Positions 5,619 to 12,963 of a stretch of DNA of 19,002 nucleotides are shown piece by piece. The stretch's first letter is position 1; the number at the start of each line of letters is the position of its first letter. The stretch spans positions 1 through 19,002 of the forward strand of contig JBKHBN010000035.1 in the NCBI GenBank assembly GCA_046542355.1, in the 5' to 3' direction. The DNA comes from UBA1672 sp046542355. GTDB lineage: Bacteria > Pseudomonadota > Alphaproteobacteria > Micavibrionales > Micavibrionaceae. Both the position numbers and the translations under genes were made by a program. The notes under the pieces are model-generated. The model saw nothing but the letters and a program-made list of their open reading frames with translations, ran no database searches and was not told the DNA's origin.

Positions 5619-7418
5619 ATGGCTAATATCGTTGTTTCTTCTTCATTGAATAAAGCGCGCTGGGTTTTACCTGAAGTCTCTCTGGATAAAATAGAACACG
5701 TCATGCGCAGGTATGATGTCCCTGAAATCGTGGCACGTCTTTTATGTCAGCGCGGTATTGAGGACAACCAGATTGCCTCTTTTCTCAATCCAACGTTAAA
5801 AGACAATTTTCCTGATCCTTTTGCTCTAAAAGGCATGGGAGATATGGCAGAGGATATAGCCATTGCCATCGAGGAGAAGAAATCTTTTGCAATCTTCGGG
5901 GATTTTGATGTTGACGGCGCGACCTCTTCTGCTGTGCTCTACCGCTTTTTAAAAGCACTGGCAATAGAAGCGCCAATATACATTCCTGATCGCCTGAAGG
6001 AGGGGTATGGCCCCAATATCACCGCCCTTGAAACTCTAAAGCAAAACGGCGCAGATATTCTTTTTATGCTTGATTGCGGCACCACCGCTTTTGATATCGT
6101 CAAAGCCGGAGCAGATCTGGGGCTGAAAATCATTATTATCGATCACCATGAAGCTGAAGACACATTACCCGAATGTTGGCATGTTATTAATCCCAAACGC
6201 AAAGATGATGATTCTGATTTGCAGATGCTGGCTGCTGTCGGTGTTACGTTTTTGGCATGTGTTGCGATTAATAATCGCCTGCGGGCGCGTGAATATTATA
6301 AACGTCATGCTGTCGCCGAGCCGGATCTGAAGAAATTTCTAGATATTGTTGCTTTGGGTACGGTCTGCGATATGGTTCCCTTGACGAAAGCCAACCGGCT
6401 GTTTGTGCGCGCAGGGCTGGGGCATCCGGCATCACAGATGAATACCGGTATGCTTGAGCTGGCAAAGGTAGCCGGTATATCACCGCCTTTTAGCCCTTAT
6501 GATTGCGGTTTTGTTTTAGGGCCGCGCATTAACGCCGGTGGCCGTATTCATAAAGCAGATCTAGGCGCGCAGCTCCTGAGTTATGATGATCTTGGCCAAT
6601 GCAACTCTATCGCGTGGATGCTCAATGATTGCAATGACAAACGCAAAGCCATTCAAAGACAAATGGAACATGAAGCCATTGTTATGGTTGAAGAAAAAGG
6701 ATTAGAAAAAAATAACATCATACTGGTATCCAAGGAAGACTGGCATCCAGGCTTGAGCGGCCTTGTGGCGGGGCAATTAAAAGAGCGCTATAACAAACCG
6801 GCCTGTGTCGTTACGTATGCACACACCCTTTCAGGACAAAAAGAAGGGCGCGGGTCTGGGCGCTCTGTACCGGGCATTCATATAGCGCAAAGTTTTATTG
6901 ATGCGCGTGCTCAAGGCCTACTGGAGAAAGGCGGAGGGCATGCCATGGCTGGAGGTTTTACGGTTCATCCCGATAAAATTGAACCGCTAGCGGCGTTTTT
7001 AAATGACCACATTATGAACCAGCTACAAAACGCCGATATAAATGTTGAGACTATTGTAGATGGTGTTTTGACCATTCCGGGGGTGAGCGTTGAACTCGCG
7101 CAAATACTCAATGACAAGGTCGGCCCCTTTGGACAGGAGCACCCCGAACCTGTGTTTATGTTGCAAAATGTATCAATCCATAAGGCCGAAATCCTTGGAG
7201 GGGCTCATATACGGGTTATGCTCGGACAGTGGGACGGGGGGGGGTGGCTTAAAGCCATGGCCTTTAGGAGCGTGGGTACGTTACTTGGCGATGCGCTGCT
7301 CAAGGAAGGAAACAACGCGCGCGCTTTTCATGTTCTGGGGCAGATCAAAGTCAATGAGTGGCAGGGGCGACGCAGCGCTGAGTTCCATATCAAAGATATT
7401 GCGCTGGCTTCTCAATAA
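5619..7418 (+). CDS. recJ: Single-stranded-DNA-specific exonuclease RecJ
   Basis: RecJ degrades single-stranded DNA 5' to 3' in recombination, mismatch repair and base-excision repair. The 599-residue product has the DHH phosphoesterase motifs: FGDFDVDG (residues 93-100), LDCGTT (151-156), the DHH triplet (175-177) and GTVCDMVPL (246-254, Asp250), then GPRINAGGRI (300-309). The DHHA1 part carries GRGSGRSVPG and GGGHAMAGG, and a C-terminal OB-fold region follows. A TTG codon at 5556 would add 21 residues unlike the family, whereas ATG 5619 has AGG at a 9-nt spacing, so 5619 is used. A run of nine Gs (7236-7244) lies in the C-terminal part but the frame stays open. Probably cotranscribed with glpX. 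Confidence 0.95.
   Translation: MANIVVSSSLNKARWVLPEVSLDKIEHVMRRYDVPEIVARLLCQRGIEDNQIASFLNPTLKDNFPDPFALKGMGDMAEDIAIAIEEKKSFAIFGDFDVDGATSSAVLYRFLKALAIEAPIYIPDRLKEGYGPNITALETLKQNGADILFMLDCGTTAFDIVKAGADLGLKIIIIDHHEAEDTLPECWHVINPKRKDDDSDLQMLAAVGVTFLACVAINNRLRAREYYKRHAVAEPDLKKFLDIVALGTVCDMVPLTKANRLFVRAGLGHPASQMNTGMLELAKVAGISPPFSPYDCGFVLGPRINAGGRIHKADLGAQLLSYDDLGQCNSIAWMLNDCNDKRKAIQRQMEHEAIVMVEEKGLEKNNIILVSKEDWHPGLSGLVAGQLKERYNKPACVVTYAHTLSGQKEGRGSGRSVPGIHIAQSFIDARAQGLLEKGGGHAMAGGFTVHPDKIEPLAAFLNDHIMNQLQNADINVETIVDGVLTIPGVSVELAQILNDKVGPFGQEHPEPVFMLQNVSIHKAEILGGAHIRVMLGQWDGGGWLKAMAFRSVGTLLGDALLKEGNNARAFHVLGQIKVNEWQGRRSAEFHIKDIALASQ
7236..7244 (+). repeat. G9 homopolymer inside recJ
   Basis: Nine consecutive Gs encode Gly-Gly-Gly in the sequence QWDGGGWLK near the C terminus of RecJ. 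It is the longest G run I noticed in the window. A slip of one base would frameshift the last ~60 codons. Confidence 0.9.
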
Positions 7419-7450
7419 AAGGAAAACCAAAATGACCATGATTCCTTTTT
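7417..7450 (+). terminator. Weak terminator candidate after recJ
   Basis: AAAAGGAA (7417-7424, starting within the recJ stop codon) can pair with TTCCTTTT (7442-7449) across a 17-nt loop, and the arm ends in five Ts. The stem has only two G-C pairs, so it is a weak candidate. Confidence 0.3.
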
Positions 7451-7453
7451 ACA

Positions 7454-7468
7454 TGTTATGATATATCA
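7454..7468. promoter_or_regulatory. Zur-like operator candidate
   Basis: The 15-mer TGTTATGATATATCA is an imperfect inverted repeat (5 of 7 pairs). It resembles the TGTTATA-N-TATAACA palindrome I recall for proteobacterial zinc uptake regulator (Zur) sites. It lies 8 bp upstream of the -35 of a gene encoding a His-rich membrane protein. The assignment is inference from memory of the motif plus context. Confidence 0.35.
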
Positions 7469-7475
7469 CTATTAG

Positions 7476-7504
7476 TTGCTTTTTCATGCGATGCCGTGTA
7501 TAAG
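7476..7504 (+). promoter_or_regulatory. Promoter of the His-rich membrane protein gene
   Basis: TTGCTT (7476-7481) and TATAAG (7499-7504) are 17 bp apart. The predicted start near 7511 gives a leader of about 28 nt that includes the ribosome-binding site AAGGA at 7528. Confidence 0.55.
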
Positions 7505-7538
7505 TGTGCTGCCAATATAAAGCAGAAAAGGATGTTCA

Positions 7539-8057
7539 ATGCAGGTAAAGCGATTGCAAAGTGTTTTCTCTTGGGTTGTACTTTTGTCTGGGGCAAGCCA
7601 CATATTTTGTTGTGTGTTGCCAAGTGTTCTTACTGCTCTAACGCTGCTTGTTACGATGGGTGCAATGACCGCGATTCCCAGCTGGATTGGGGAGATGCAC
7701 GACACCATGCACGCATGGGAAATCCAGATTATTCTGCTTTCCGGCGCAGTTTTGGTGCTTGGATGGATTGCGCACCTCATGAGTCGGCGTGTGGATTGTC
7801 ATGACACCGGATGTGCCCATGAGCCGTGTTCACCTAAAAAAGATAAAAATGCCCTGATATTGAAAATCGCTACGGCTCTTTTCCTTTTTAATATTTCTAC
7901 ATACAGCGTTGTTCACATGGCACATGAGCATGAACATGGGCAGCATGAGTATAATCTTCAAGACACGCATGCTCATCAGGAACATGACCATATTGACCAC
8001 GCGCATCCAGTAGAGAACAGCGCAGAGAATCACGTCCATAATGACCACCACCATTAA
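7539..8057 (+). CDS. Small membrane protein with Cys/His cluster and His-rich C-terminal tail
   Basis: I do not recognise this 172-residue protein with certainty. Three to four hydrophobic segments are visible: about residues 10-45 (probably two, with HIFCCVLP at 21-28), 62-81 and 106-124. Between the last two lies a loop with Cys87, His88, Cys92, His94 and Cys97. After the final segment the tail (126-172) holds 16 histidines interleaved with Asp/Glu and ends HHH. Such a tail is typical of proteins that bind or buffer Zn, Ni, Co or Cu. The HxxCCxxP motif in the first membrane segment and the overall layout loosely resemble MerC-like proteins, but this is weak. AAGGA lies 6 nt before the ATG. 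It has its own promoter and a Zur-like site upstream, and converges with gshB. Confidence 0.8.
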   Translation: MQVKRLQSVFSWVVLLSGASHIFCCVLPSVLTALTLLVTMGAMTAIPSWIGEMHDTMHAWEIQIILLSGAVLVLGWIAHLMSRRVDCHDTGCAHEPCSPKKDKNALILKIATALFLFNISTYSVVHMAHEHEHGQHEYNLQDTHAHQEHDHIDHAHPVENSAENHVHNDHHH

Positions 8058-8088
8058 TCAAAGGGTTATACATCGTAGGCTATGTGCT

Positions 8089-9063
8089 CTATGAGTTATT
8101 TATTACAAAACTCCCTCTATCACGGAGCTTTTCTTCAAAAGCGTCCCAAAATTTTTCTTCCAAGCATACATTATCCAGCTTATTGATATAAGGTATACCA
8201 CCGGGAGAGGTTACGTTAATTTCGCTGAGATACTCACCCAGTATATCTATGCTGGCAAAAATGAGGTTTCGGTCTTTGAGGACAGGGCCAATGGCGTTGC
8301 AGATTTCGATATCCCGCGCGCTCAAGGATGTTTTCTCACTTTTTCCTCCCAGATCAAGTCCGGAGCGAATTTCATTTTTCGGAGGAATCTTCAGGCACGC
8401 GCCAATAGGGTTGCCATCAAGCAAAATAACGCGCTTATCTCCCTTCACAACGTCAGGGATATATTTTTGTATAACAATGGGTTCTTGAAAGAACTTGGCA
8501 TACATTTCCAGCAGCGTTATTAGGTTTTTTCCTGTTCTATCAACATGATAGACCTGATCTCCTCCGAAGCTGTATAAAGGTTTAAGAACAATATTCTTGT
8601 GTTTCTGATAAAAATCGAGAATAGCCTGTTTGTTTCGAGAAATAAGAGTGGGTGGAATAAGATCAGGAAAATGCGTCGTTAACAGTTTTTCCGGCGCATT
8701 ACGCACCTCGGTTGGATCATTCACAATAAGGGTTTTCTCCTTTATGTGATCCAGAATAAAAGTCGCCGTAATATAAGCCATATCAAAGGGAGGGTTTTGC
8801 CTCATCAGCACGACATCAATATCAGAGGCCAAATCAATAATGCGCGGCTCCTCGCGCGCGTAGTAATGGCTGGGATCCTTATGAAATGTGACCGGATAAG
8901 CCTGCGCTTTCACTTTTCCATCTTCGAAAGACAAATCCTGAGGAAGGTAGTAAAACACTTTATAGCCACGTTTTTGTGCCTCAATAGATAACAACATTGT
9001 GTTATCGCTTTTCGGATTAATACTTTCAACCGGATCCATTTGCAGGGCAACATTTAAAGACAT
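8089..9063 (-). CDS. gshB: Glutathione synthetase
   Basis: GshB joins γ-glutamylcysteine and glycine using ATP, the second step of glutathione synthesis. The 324-residue, ATP-grasp protein follows the family throughout: ALQMDPVESIN (residues 6-16), LMRQNPPFDMAYITAT (86-101), NDPTEVRNAPEKL (115-127), KPLYSFGGDQV (161-171), KGDKRVILLDG (207-217) and metal-binding EINVTSP (281-287). The mobile lid loop at about 226-241 reads IRSGLDLGGK, where I expect Asn and Arg in place of the Gly and Lys. AGAGG lies 8 nt before the ATG. The gene is convergent with the His-rich protein gene (31 bp between stops) and divergent from the helicase. gshA is not in the window. Confidence 0.94.
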   Translation of the reverse strand: MSLNVALQMDPVESINPKSDNTMLLSIEAQKRGYKVFYYLPQDLSFEDGKVKAQAYPVTFHKDPSHYYAREEPRIIDLASDIDVVLMRQNPPFDMAYITATFILDHIKEKTLIVNDPTEVRNAPEKLLTTHFPDLIPPTLISRNKQAILDFYQKHKNIVLKPLYSFGGDQVYHVDRTGKNLITLLEMYAKFFQEPIVIQKYIPDVVKGDKRVILLDGNPIGACLKIPPKNEIRSGLDLGGKSEKTSLSARDIEICNAIGPVLKDRNLIFASIDILGEYLSEINVTSPGGIPYINKLDNVCLEEKFWDAFEEKLRDRGSFVINNS

Positions 9064-9100
9064 GGAGCTTTCCTCTTATTTTATTTGATTTTTTCTTACT

Positions 9101-9129
9101 TTTATAATAGCTCTATGGGCAAAGAACAA
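9101..9129 (-). promoter_or_regulatory. Candidate gshB promoter
   Basis: On the minus strand TTGTTC (9129-9124) and TATAAA (9106-9101) are 17 bp apart, giving a start near 9094 and a leader of about 30 nt. Its -10 overlaps the -10 of the oppositely directed helicase promoter. Confidence 0.5.
9103..9108 (+). promoter_or_regulatory. Perfect -10 element for the DEAD-box helicase gene
   Basis: TATAAT on the plus strand predicts transcription starting near 9115. No good -35 lies at the right distance (9080-9085 reads TTTATT). If correct, the ATG at 9115 would be at the very 5' end of the mRNA and the real start is probably ATG 9154. Confidence 0.4.
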
Positions 9130-9153
9130 CACAAGAAGCGTGAAAAGAGCTGT

Positions 9154-10473
9154 ATGACATTTGAAGATCTAGGATTAAGCGATCATTTACTGGCTGCTGT
9201 CAAGGCGTGTGGATACGAAAAACCGACACCAATTCAGGAAACAACAATTCCCATCATCTACATGGCGCGGGATGTTGTCGGCCTTGCGCAAACGGGCACA
9301 GGAAAAACCGCGAGCTTTATTCTGCCGATGATCGATATTCTTGACGGGGGACGTGCAAAAGCTCGCATGCCGCGCTCTTTGGTGCTTTCGCCAACGCGCG
9401 AGCTTGCAGCACAGACTGCTGAAAATTTTGATATTTATGGTAAGAACTCAAAACTTTCCAAGGCGCTGCTTATTGGTGGAGCCTCTATGGATGAGCAGAT
9501 CAAGCGCCTTGAGCGCGGGGTTGATGTTTTGATCGCAACGCCCGGTCGCCTGATTGATCTGTTTGAGCGCGGTAATATCCTGTTAAATGATATCAAGATA
9601 CTGGTTATCGATGAAGCTGATCGTATGCTGGATATGGGCTTCATTCCCGATATTGAGAAAATATGCTCGCTCTTGCCCGCCACACGTCAGACTTTATTGT
9701 TTTCAGCAACCATGCCACCGGAAATCAAGCGGCTTACTAAAAAATTCCTGAGTAACCCCAGAGAGATAACGGTCACCCCGGCAGCGTCTGCCGCCGAGAC
9801 GGTGGAGCAATTTTGTATCAAAACCACTAAAGCCAAGAAAAATGCAGCGCTGGAATCAATTATTAAAAAAGAAGATGTCAGCAATGCCTTTATCTTTTGC
9901 AACCGCAAGAGCGATGTTGACACGCTGAGCCGGTGGCTGAAGAAGAAAGGGCACAGCGCGCAAGCCATGCATGGCGATCTTCAGCAAACAGTGCGCATGA
10001 AGACGCTCGATAAGTTCAAGGCAGGAGATATTACGCTTTTGGTGTGCAGTGATGTCGCGGCGCGCGGGATTGATGTCGATAATGTCTCCCATGTTTTTAA
10101 TTATGATGTCCCGATGAACCCGGATGACTACGTTCACCGGATTGGGCGAACAGGCCGCGCAGGCCATAAGGGGCGCGCCTGGATGCTGGTCACAAAGCAG
10201 GATGATAAACAACTGGCTGCCGTAGAAAAACGTATTCATCAATCTATTCTGTGCACGGAAATGCCGGAGGACTTGAAAAACTCTAAAAAAGATACAACAT
10301 CCCAAGGCGCAAAGAAATATTCCGGCACGCGATCGGATGATGTTTCGGATGATGTTAAAGGCAAAAAAGTGCCTGCGCGGAAAAAACCGCTGCATAATTC
10401 ATTAAATGACAATGAAGACGGAGCCGAGGTCAGCGGCTTTGGTGATCATGTGCCGGCTTTTTTTAAATTCTAG
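9154..10473 (+). CDS. rhlE: DEAD-box ATP-dependent RNA helicase, RhlE-like
   Basis: This 439-residue protein is an ATP-driven RNA-remodelling helicase of the kind active in ribosome assembly, RNA decay and cold adaptation. All motifs are present: the Q motif (YEKPTPIQ, about 21-28), motif I AQTGTGKT (45-52), PTRELAAQ (80-87), TPGRL (129-133), DEAD (153-156), SAT (184-186), FCNRKSD (248-254), ARGIDV (303-308) and HRIGRTGRAG (328-337). A charged low-complexity tail follows from about residue 375. The start MTFEDLGL is the usual RhlE N terminus; upstream in-frame TTG 9085 and ATG 9115 lie over or at the promoter and are not used. The ribosome-binding site is weak (AAAGAG). RhlE rather than another DEAD-box subfamily is likely but not certain. 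Confidence 0.9.
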   Translation: MTFEDLGLSDHLLAAVKACGYEKPTPIQETTIPIIYMARDVVGLAQTGTGKTASFILPMIDILDGGRAKARMPRSLVLSPTRELAAQTAENFDIYGKNSKLSKALLIGGASMDEQIKRLERGVDVLIATPGRLIDLFERGNILLNDIKILVIDEADRMLDMGFIPDIEKICSLLPATRQTLLFSATMPPEIKRLTKKFLSNPREITVTPAASAAETVEQFCIKTTKAKKNAALESIIKKEDVSNAFIFCNRKSDVDTLSRWLKKKGHSAQAMHGDLQQTVRMKTLDKFKAGDITLLVCSDVAARGIDVDNVSHVFNYDVPMNPDDYVHRIGRTGRAGHKGRAWMLVTKQDDKQLAAVEKRIHQSILCTEMPEDLKNSKKDTTSQGAKKYSGTRSDDVSDDVKGKKVPARKKPLHNSLNDNEDGAEVSGFGDHVPAFFKF

Positions 10474-10479
10474 CGAATT

Positions 10480-10502
10480 TGTGAGGATGGTATACCCTCA
10501 CA
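10480..10502 (+). terminator. Hairpin after the helicase gene
   Basis: TGTGAGG (10480-10486) pairs perfectly with CCTCACA (10496-10502) around a 9-nt loop, 6 bp beyond the helicase stop. No T-run follows, so it may stabilise the 3' end or act as a factor-dependent stop rather than an intrinsic terminator. Confidence 0.4.
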
Positions 10503-10567
10503 GGCTCTAACGCCTTGACTTTGATAGCTACTAGCGCCAAAACTGAATGGTGGTGGCGTAAGAGCCT
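10502..10567. other. Long-range inverted repeat upstream of lptD
   Basis: The arms AGGCTCTAACGCC (10502-10514) and GGCGTAAGAGCCT (10555-10567) pair over 13 positions with a single A-A mismatch, enclosing 40 nt. Inside, AGCGCCA near 10533 can compete for the GGTGGCG arm, so alternative folds exist. It lies between the helicase stop and the lptD promoter candidate and shares one base with the preceding hairpin. It could be a 3' element of the helicase mRNA, a small RNA or a DNA site. Confidence 0.5.
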
Positions 10568-10570
10568 CTA

Positions 10571-10598
10571 TTGAGTGTTCCGCGTCTTACATCATAAA
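10571..10598 (+). promoter_or_regulatory. Candidate lptD promoter
   Basis: TTGAGT (10571-10576) and CATAAA (10593-10598) are 16 bp apart, with a predicted start near 10606 and a leader of about 36 nt. Confidence 0.4.
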
Positions 10599-10641
10599 TG
10601 AGTAAATAAACTAATTTGAGTACCGTAAAGTTATCCTGATT

Positions 10642-12897
10642 ATGCCCAAAACAAAATTTTATGCTTTTTCAGTTGCTTTCTTGTGCGGTTTATTACCGCT
10701 GACAAGCACACTTCCCTATGTGCAAGATATAGGGATAAAAACTGCACATGCAGCGCGCAGGCCGCAAATCTCTGGCTCGCCGGTTGATTTGCAAGCCGAT
10801 AAACTGGTGCATGACCAAAGCGGGCAGAGCGTCACCGCTACGGGTAATGTTATTTTGAAACAGGACGGCAAGACCGTCAGAGCCGACGAGATCGTCTATC
10901 AGCTACACGAAGACACAGTTGTCGCCACGGGTAATGTGGAGTTTATTGATATTAGCGGTGATCATCATTATGCACAGCGCTTTGAGTTTAATGACTCATT
11001 GAAAGAAGGATTTGTCGAGGGGCTGAAAAGTGTTCTTGTCGATGGCTCGCGCTTTACGGCTTCCAGGGGTCGGCATGTTGCCGGAGAAGTGACGCACATG
11101 AAAGATGCGCATTACACACCATGTGAGGTTTGCGAGGTAAATCCCAAAGAGGATCCCTTATGGCAGATCCGCGCTTCTGAAGTAGAGCACGATATAAAAG
11201 ATCAAACTATTAGCTACCGCAATGCACGTTTTGAGATCAAGGGCGTTCCGGTTGCTTATCTGCCTTATTTTTCACATCCCGATGGTGAGGTAAAACAAAA
11301 AAGCGGCGTATTAACGCCAACTGCAGGATACAGCAGTGATCTGGGCGCTTTTGTTGAGGGGCGTTATTACTGGGCACTGGCTCCTGAAAAAGATTTAACG
11401 CTTGGTCTGGTCGCAATGACAGAGGAGTCGCCGCTGGCCAAGGCGCAGTGGAGGCAACGCTGGGACAAGGCTTCGCTTAACATGCTGGGAAGCATAACCT
11501 ACTCACAGCGCACAGATGAGGAGGCCGGCAGGCAAGTTGCGCGCAACGATAAGTTACGAGGTCATGTAAAGGCCGAAGCGCTATGGGATATCAATACGCA
11601 TTGGCGTAGCGGAGCCAATTTATATCTGGTCTCGGATGAGCAATATCTGCGCCAATATGATTTTGATGACGAGGATGTCCTTGAAAATGAAGTCTATGTA
11701 GAGAGATTTTCTGGTCGCAATTACCTGTCTGGTCGTTTGCTGGCGTTCAAAGACACAAGGGTTGCAGAAGAACGAAATGAGGTTCAGCCCAACATCCTGC
11801 CTGAAATTGAAACACAACTTCTTGGGGAGCCAGGATCAGTGCCCGTGATAGGTGGGCGCTGGAGTGTCGGTGCATCCATGCTGGGGCTTATCCGTGATGA
11901 TGACGGGCAGGATGTAAACAGGGTACACGCGCAACTGGGATGGGAGCGCCGGTTAATGTCACAGACAGGGCTTATCACGACAATCGATGCCAGCGTGCAA
12001 GGAAGTCTTTATAACGTCAATGACCGAACAGGATATCAAACAAATTCTGCGATAGAAGGCAACTCAACGGAAAAAAGAGCCTTTGGTTATATCCATGCAC
12101 AAACACGCTATCCGTTGGTCAAAACATATGACAATGCTCAGGCGGTTATAGAGCCTGTTATTTCCCTGACCCTTGCCCCCGAGATAGATGATGATGATAT
12201 ACCAAATGAAGATAGTCAGGATGTGCAGATTGACGCTCTGGGGCTCTTCGAGCCCAACCGCTTTCCGGGAATTGATGGAGCGGAAGACCAGTCCCGCGTT
12301 ACTTATGGACTGCGCACCGGGGCATATTCAGATGATGGGAGCCACGCGGAGATCTTTTTGGGGCAGAGTTACCGCTTTGAAAATGATGACACCATTTTTT
12401 CCGCCGGTTCGGGGCTGGATGAACAAAGCTCTGATATTGTAGGAGAGGTGGGCGCCGGATATAAAGGCGATTATACACTGGATTACCGCTTTCAGATTGA
12501 TAATGAATCCTTATCGTCCCAGCGTCACGAGATCGATGTCAATGCGCATATGGCAAATTTGAGATTATCCTCGCGTTATCTTTTTGCCAAGGCCATTGCA
12601 GATCTGGATGATGGTGAAACCCGTGAACAAATATATAATCAGGCGTCATATGATATTGATGAAAACTGGAGCGTCTATGGCGCTGCGCGTCACGATCTGG
12701 GCGATGATCCCGGCTTGCGTACCGCTGATATAGGCGTAATATATTCTGGACAATGTGTGTCATGGTCTTTGGCCGGAAAGCGAACACTCACCAAGGACAT
12801 ATCAGGAGATAGTGGTACGGAATTGTTCTTGCGGGTCGGCTTCAAGAATCTGGGAGAGCTACAGACCTCGGCCTTACAGCTAGGAGGCGGCGAGTAG
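10642..12897 (+). CDS. lptD: LPS-assembly outer membrane protein LptD
   Basis: LptD is the outer-membrane β-barrel that, with lipoprotein LptE, inserts lipopolysaccharide into the outer leaflet. The 751-residue precursor has a signal peptide with a hydrophobic core (about 7-24) and a likely AHA cleavage site near residue 37. An OstA/LptA-like β-jellyroll domain spans about 45-145, with the paired ATGNV motifs at residues 66-70 and 95-99. The conserved segment with Cys161 and Cys164 (YTPCEVC) leads to the long C-terminal barrel. Cys705 near the end could pair with one of them; E. coli uses four cysteines, whereas only three are in the mature chain here. lptE and the cytoplasmic Lpt genes are not in the window. 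The next gene starts 66 bp later and may be cotranscribed. Confidence 0.93.
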   Translation: MPKTKFYAFSVAFLCGLLPLTSTLPYVQDIGIKTAHAARRPQISGSPVDLQADKLVHDQSGQSVTATGNVILKQDGKTVRADEIVYQLHEDTVVATGNVEFIDISGDHHYAQRFEFNDSLKEGFVEGLKSVLVDGSRFTASRGRHVAGEVTHMKDAHYTPCEVCEVNPKEDPLWQIRASEVEHDIKDQTISYRNARFEIKGVPVAYLPYFSHPDGEVKQKSGVLTPTAGYSSDLGAFVEGRYYWALAPEKDLTLGLVAMTEESPLAKAQWRQRWDKASLNMLGSITYSQRTDEEAGRQVARNDKLRGHVKAEALWDINTHWRSGANLYLVSDEQYLRQYDFDDEDVLENEVYVERFSGRNYLSGRLLAFKDTRVAEERNEVQPNILPEIETQLLGEPGSVPVIGGRWSVGASMLGLIRDDDGQDVNRVHAQLGWERRLMSQTGLITTIDASVQGSLYNVNDRTGYQTNSAIEGNSTEKRAFGYIHAQTRYPLVKTYDNAQAVIEPVISLTLAPEIDDDDIPNEDSQDVQIDALGLFEPNRFPGIDGAEDQSRVTYGLRTGAYSDDGSHAEIFLGQSYRFENDDTIFSAGSGLDEQSSDIVGEVGAGYKGDYTLDYRFQIDNESLSSQRHEIDVNAHMANLRLSSRYLFAKAIADLDDGETREQIYNQASYDIDENWSVYGAARHDLGDDPGLRTADIGVIYSGQCVSWSLAGKRTLTKDISGDSGTELFLRVGFKNLGELQTSALQLGGGE

Positions 12898-12951
12898 AGA
12901 AAACACAGCCCCTTCCAAGAAAACTGCGCTGGATACAACATTTTATCTATG

Positions 12952-12957
12952 AGAGGA
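12952..12957 (+). promoter_or_regulatory. Ribosome-binding site that fixes a TTG start
   Basis: AGAGGA lies 6 nt before TTG 12964. An in-frame ATG at 12949 overlaps this site and has no such site of its own, so the TTG is the more likely start. Confidence 0.65.
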
Positions 12958-12963
12958 ACGACC

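Noticed and set aside
7496..7804. Overlapping 102-codon plus-strand frame over the His-rich protein gene
   Set aside because: It is an out-of-frame shadow; the frame at 7539 has the ribosome-binding site and coherent membrane segments.
9085..9153. N-terminal extension of the DEAD-box helicase from TTG 9085 or ATG 9115
   Set aside because: The region carries the promoter -10 and the predicted transcription start; the family N terminus begins at MTFEDLGL (9154).
9856..10395. 179-codon minus-strand frame opposite the helicase gene
   Set aside because: It is an antisense shadow of a gene whose own frame has every DEAD-box motif.
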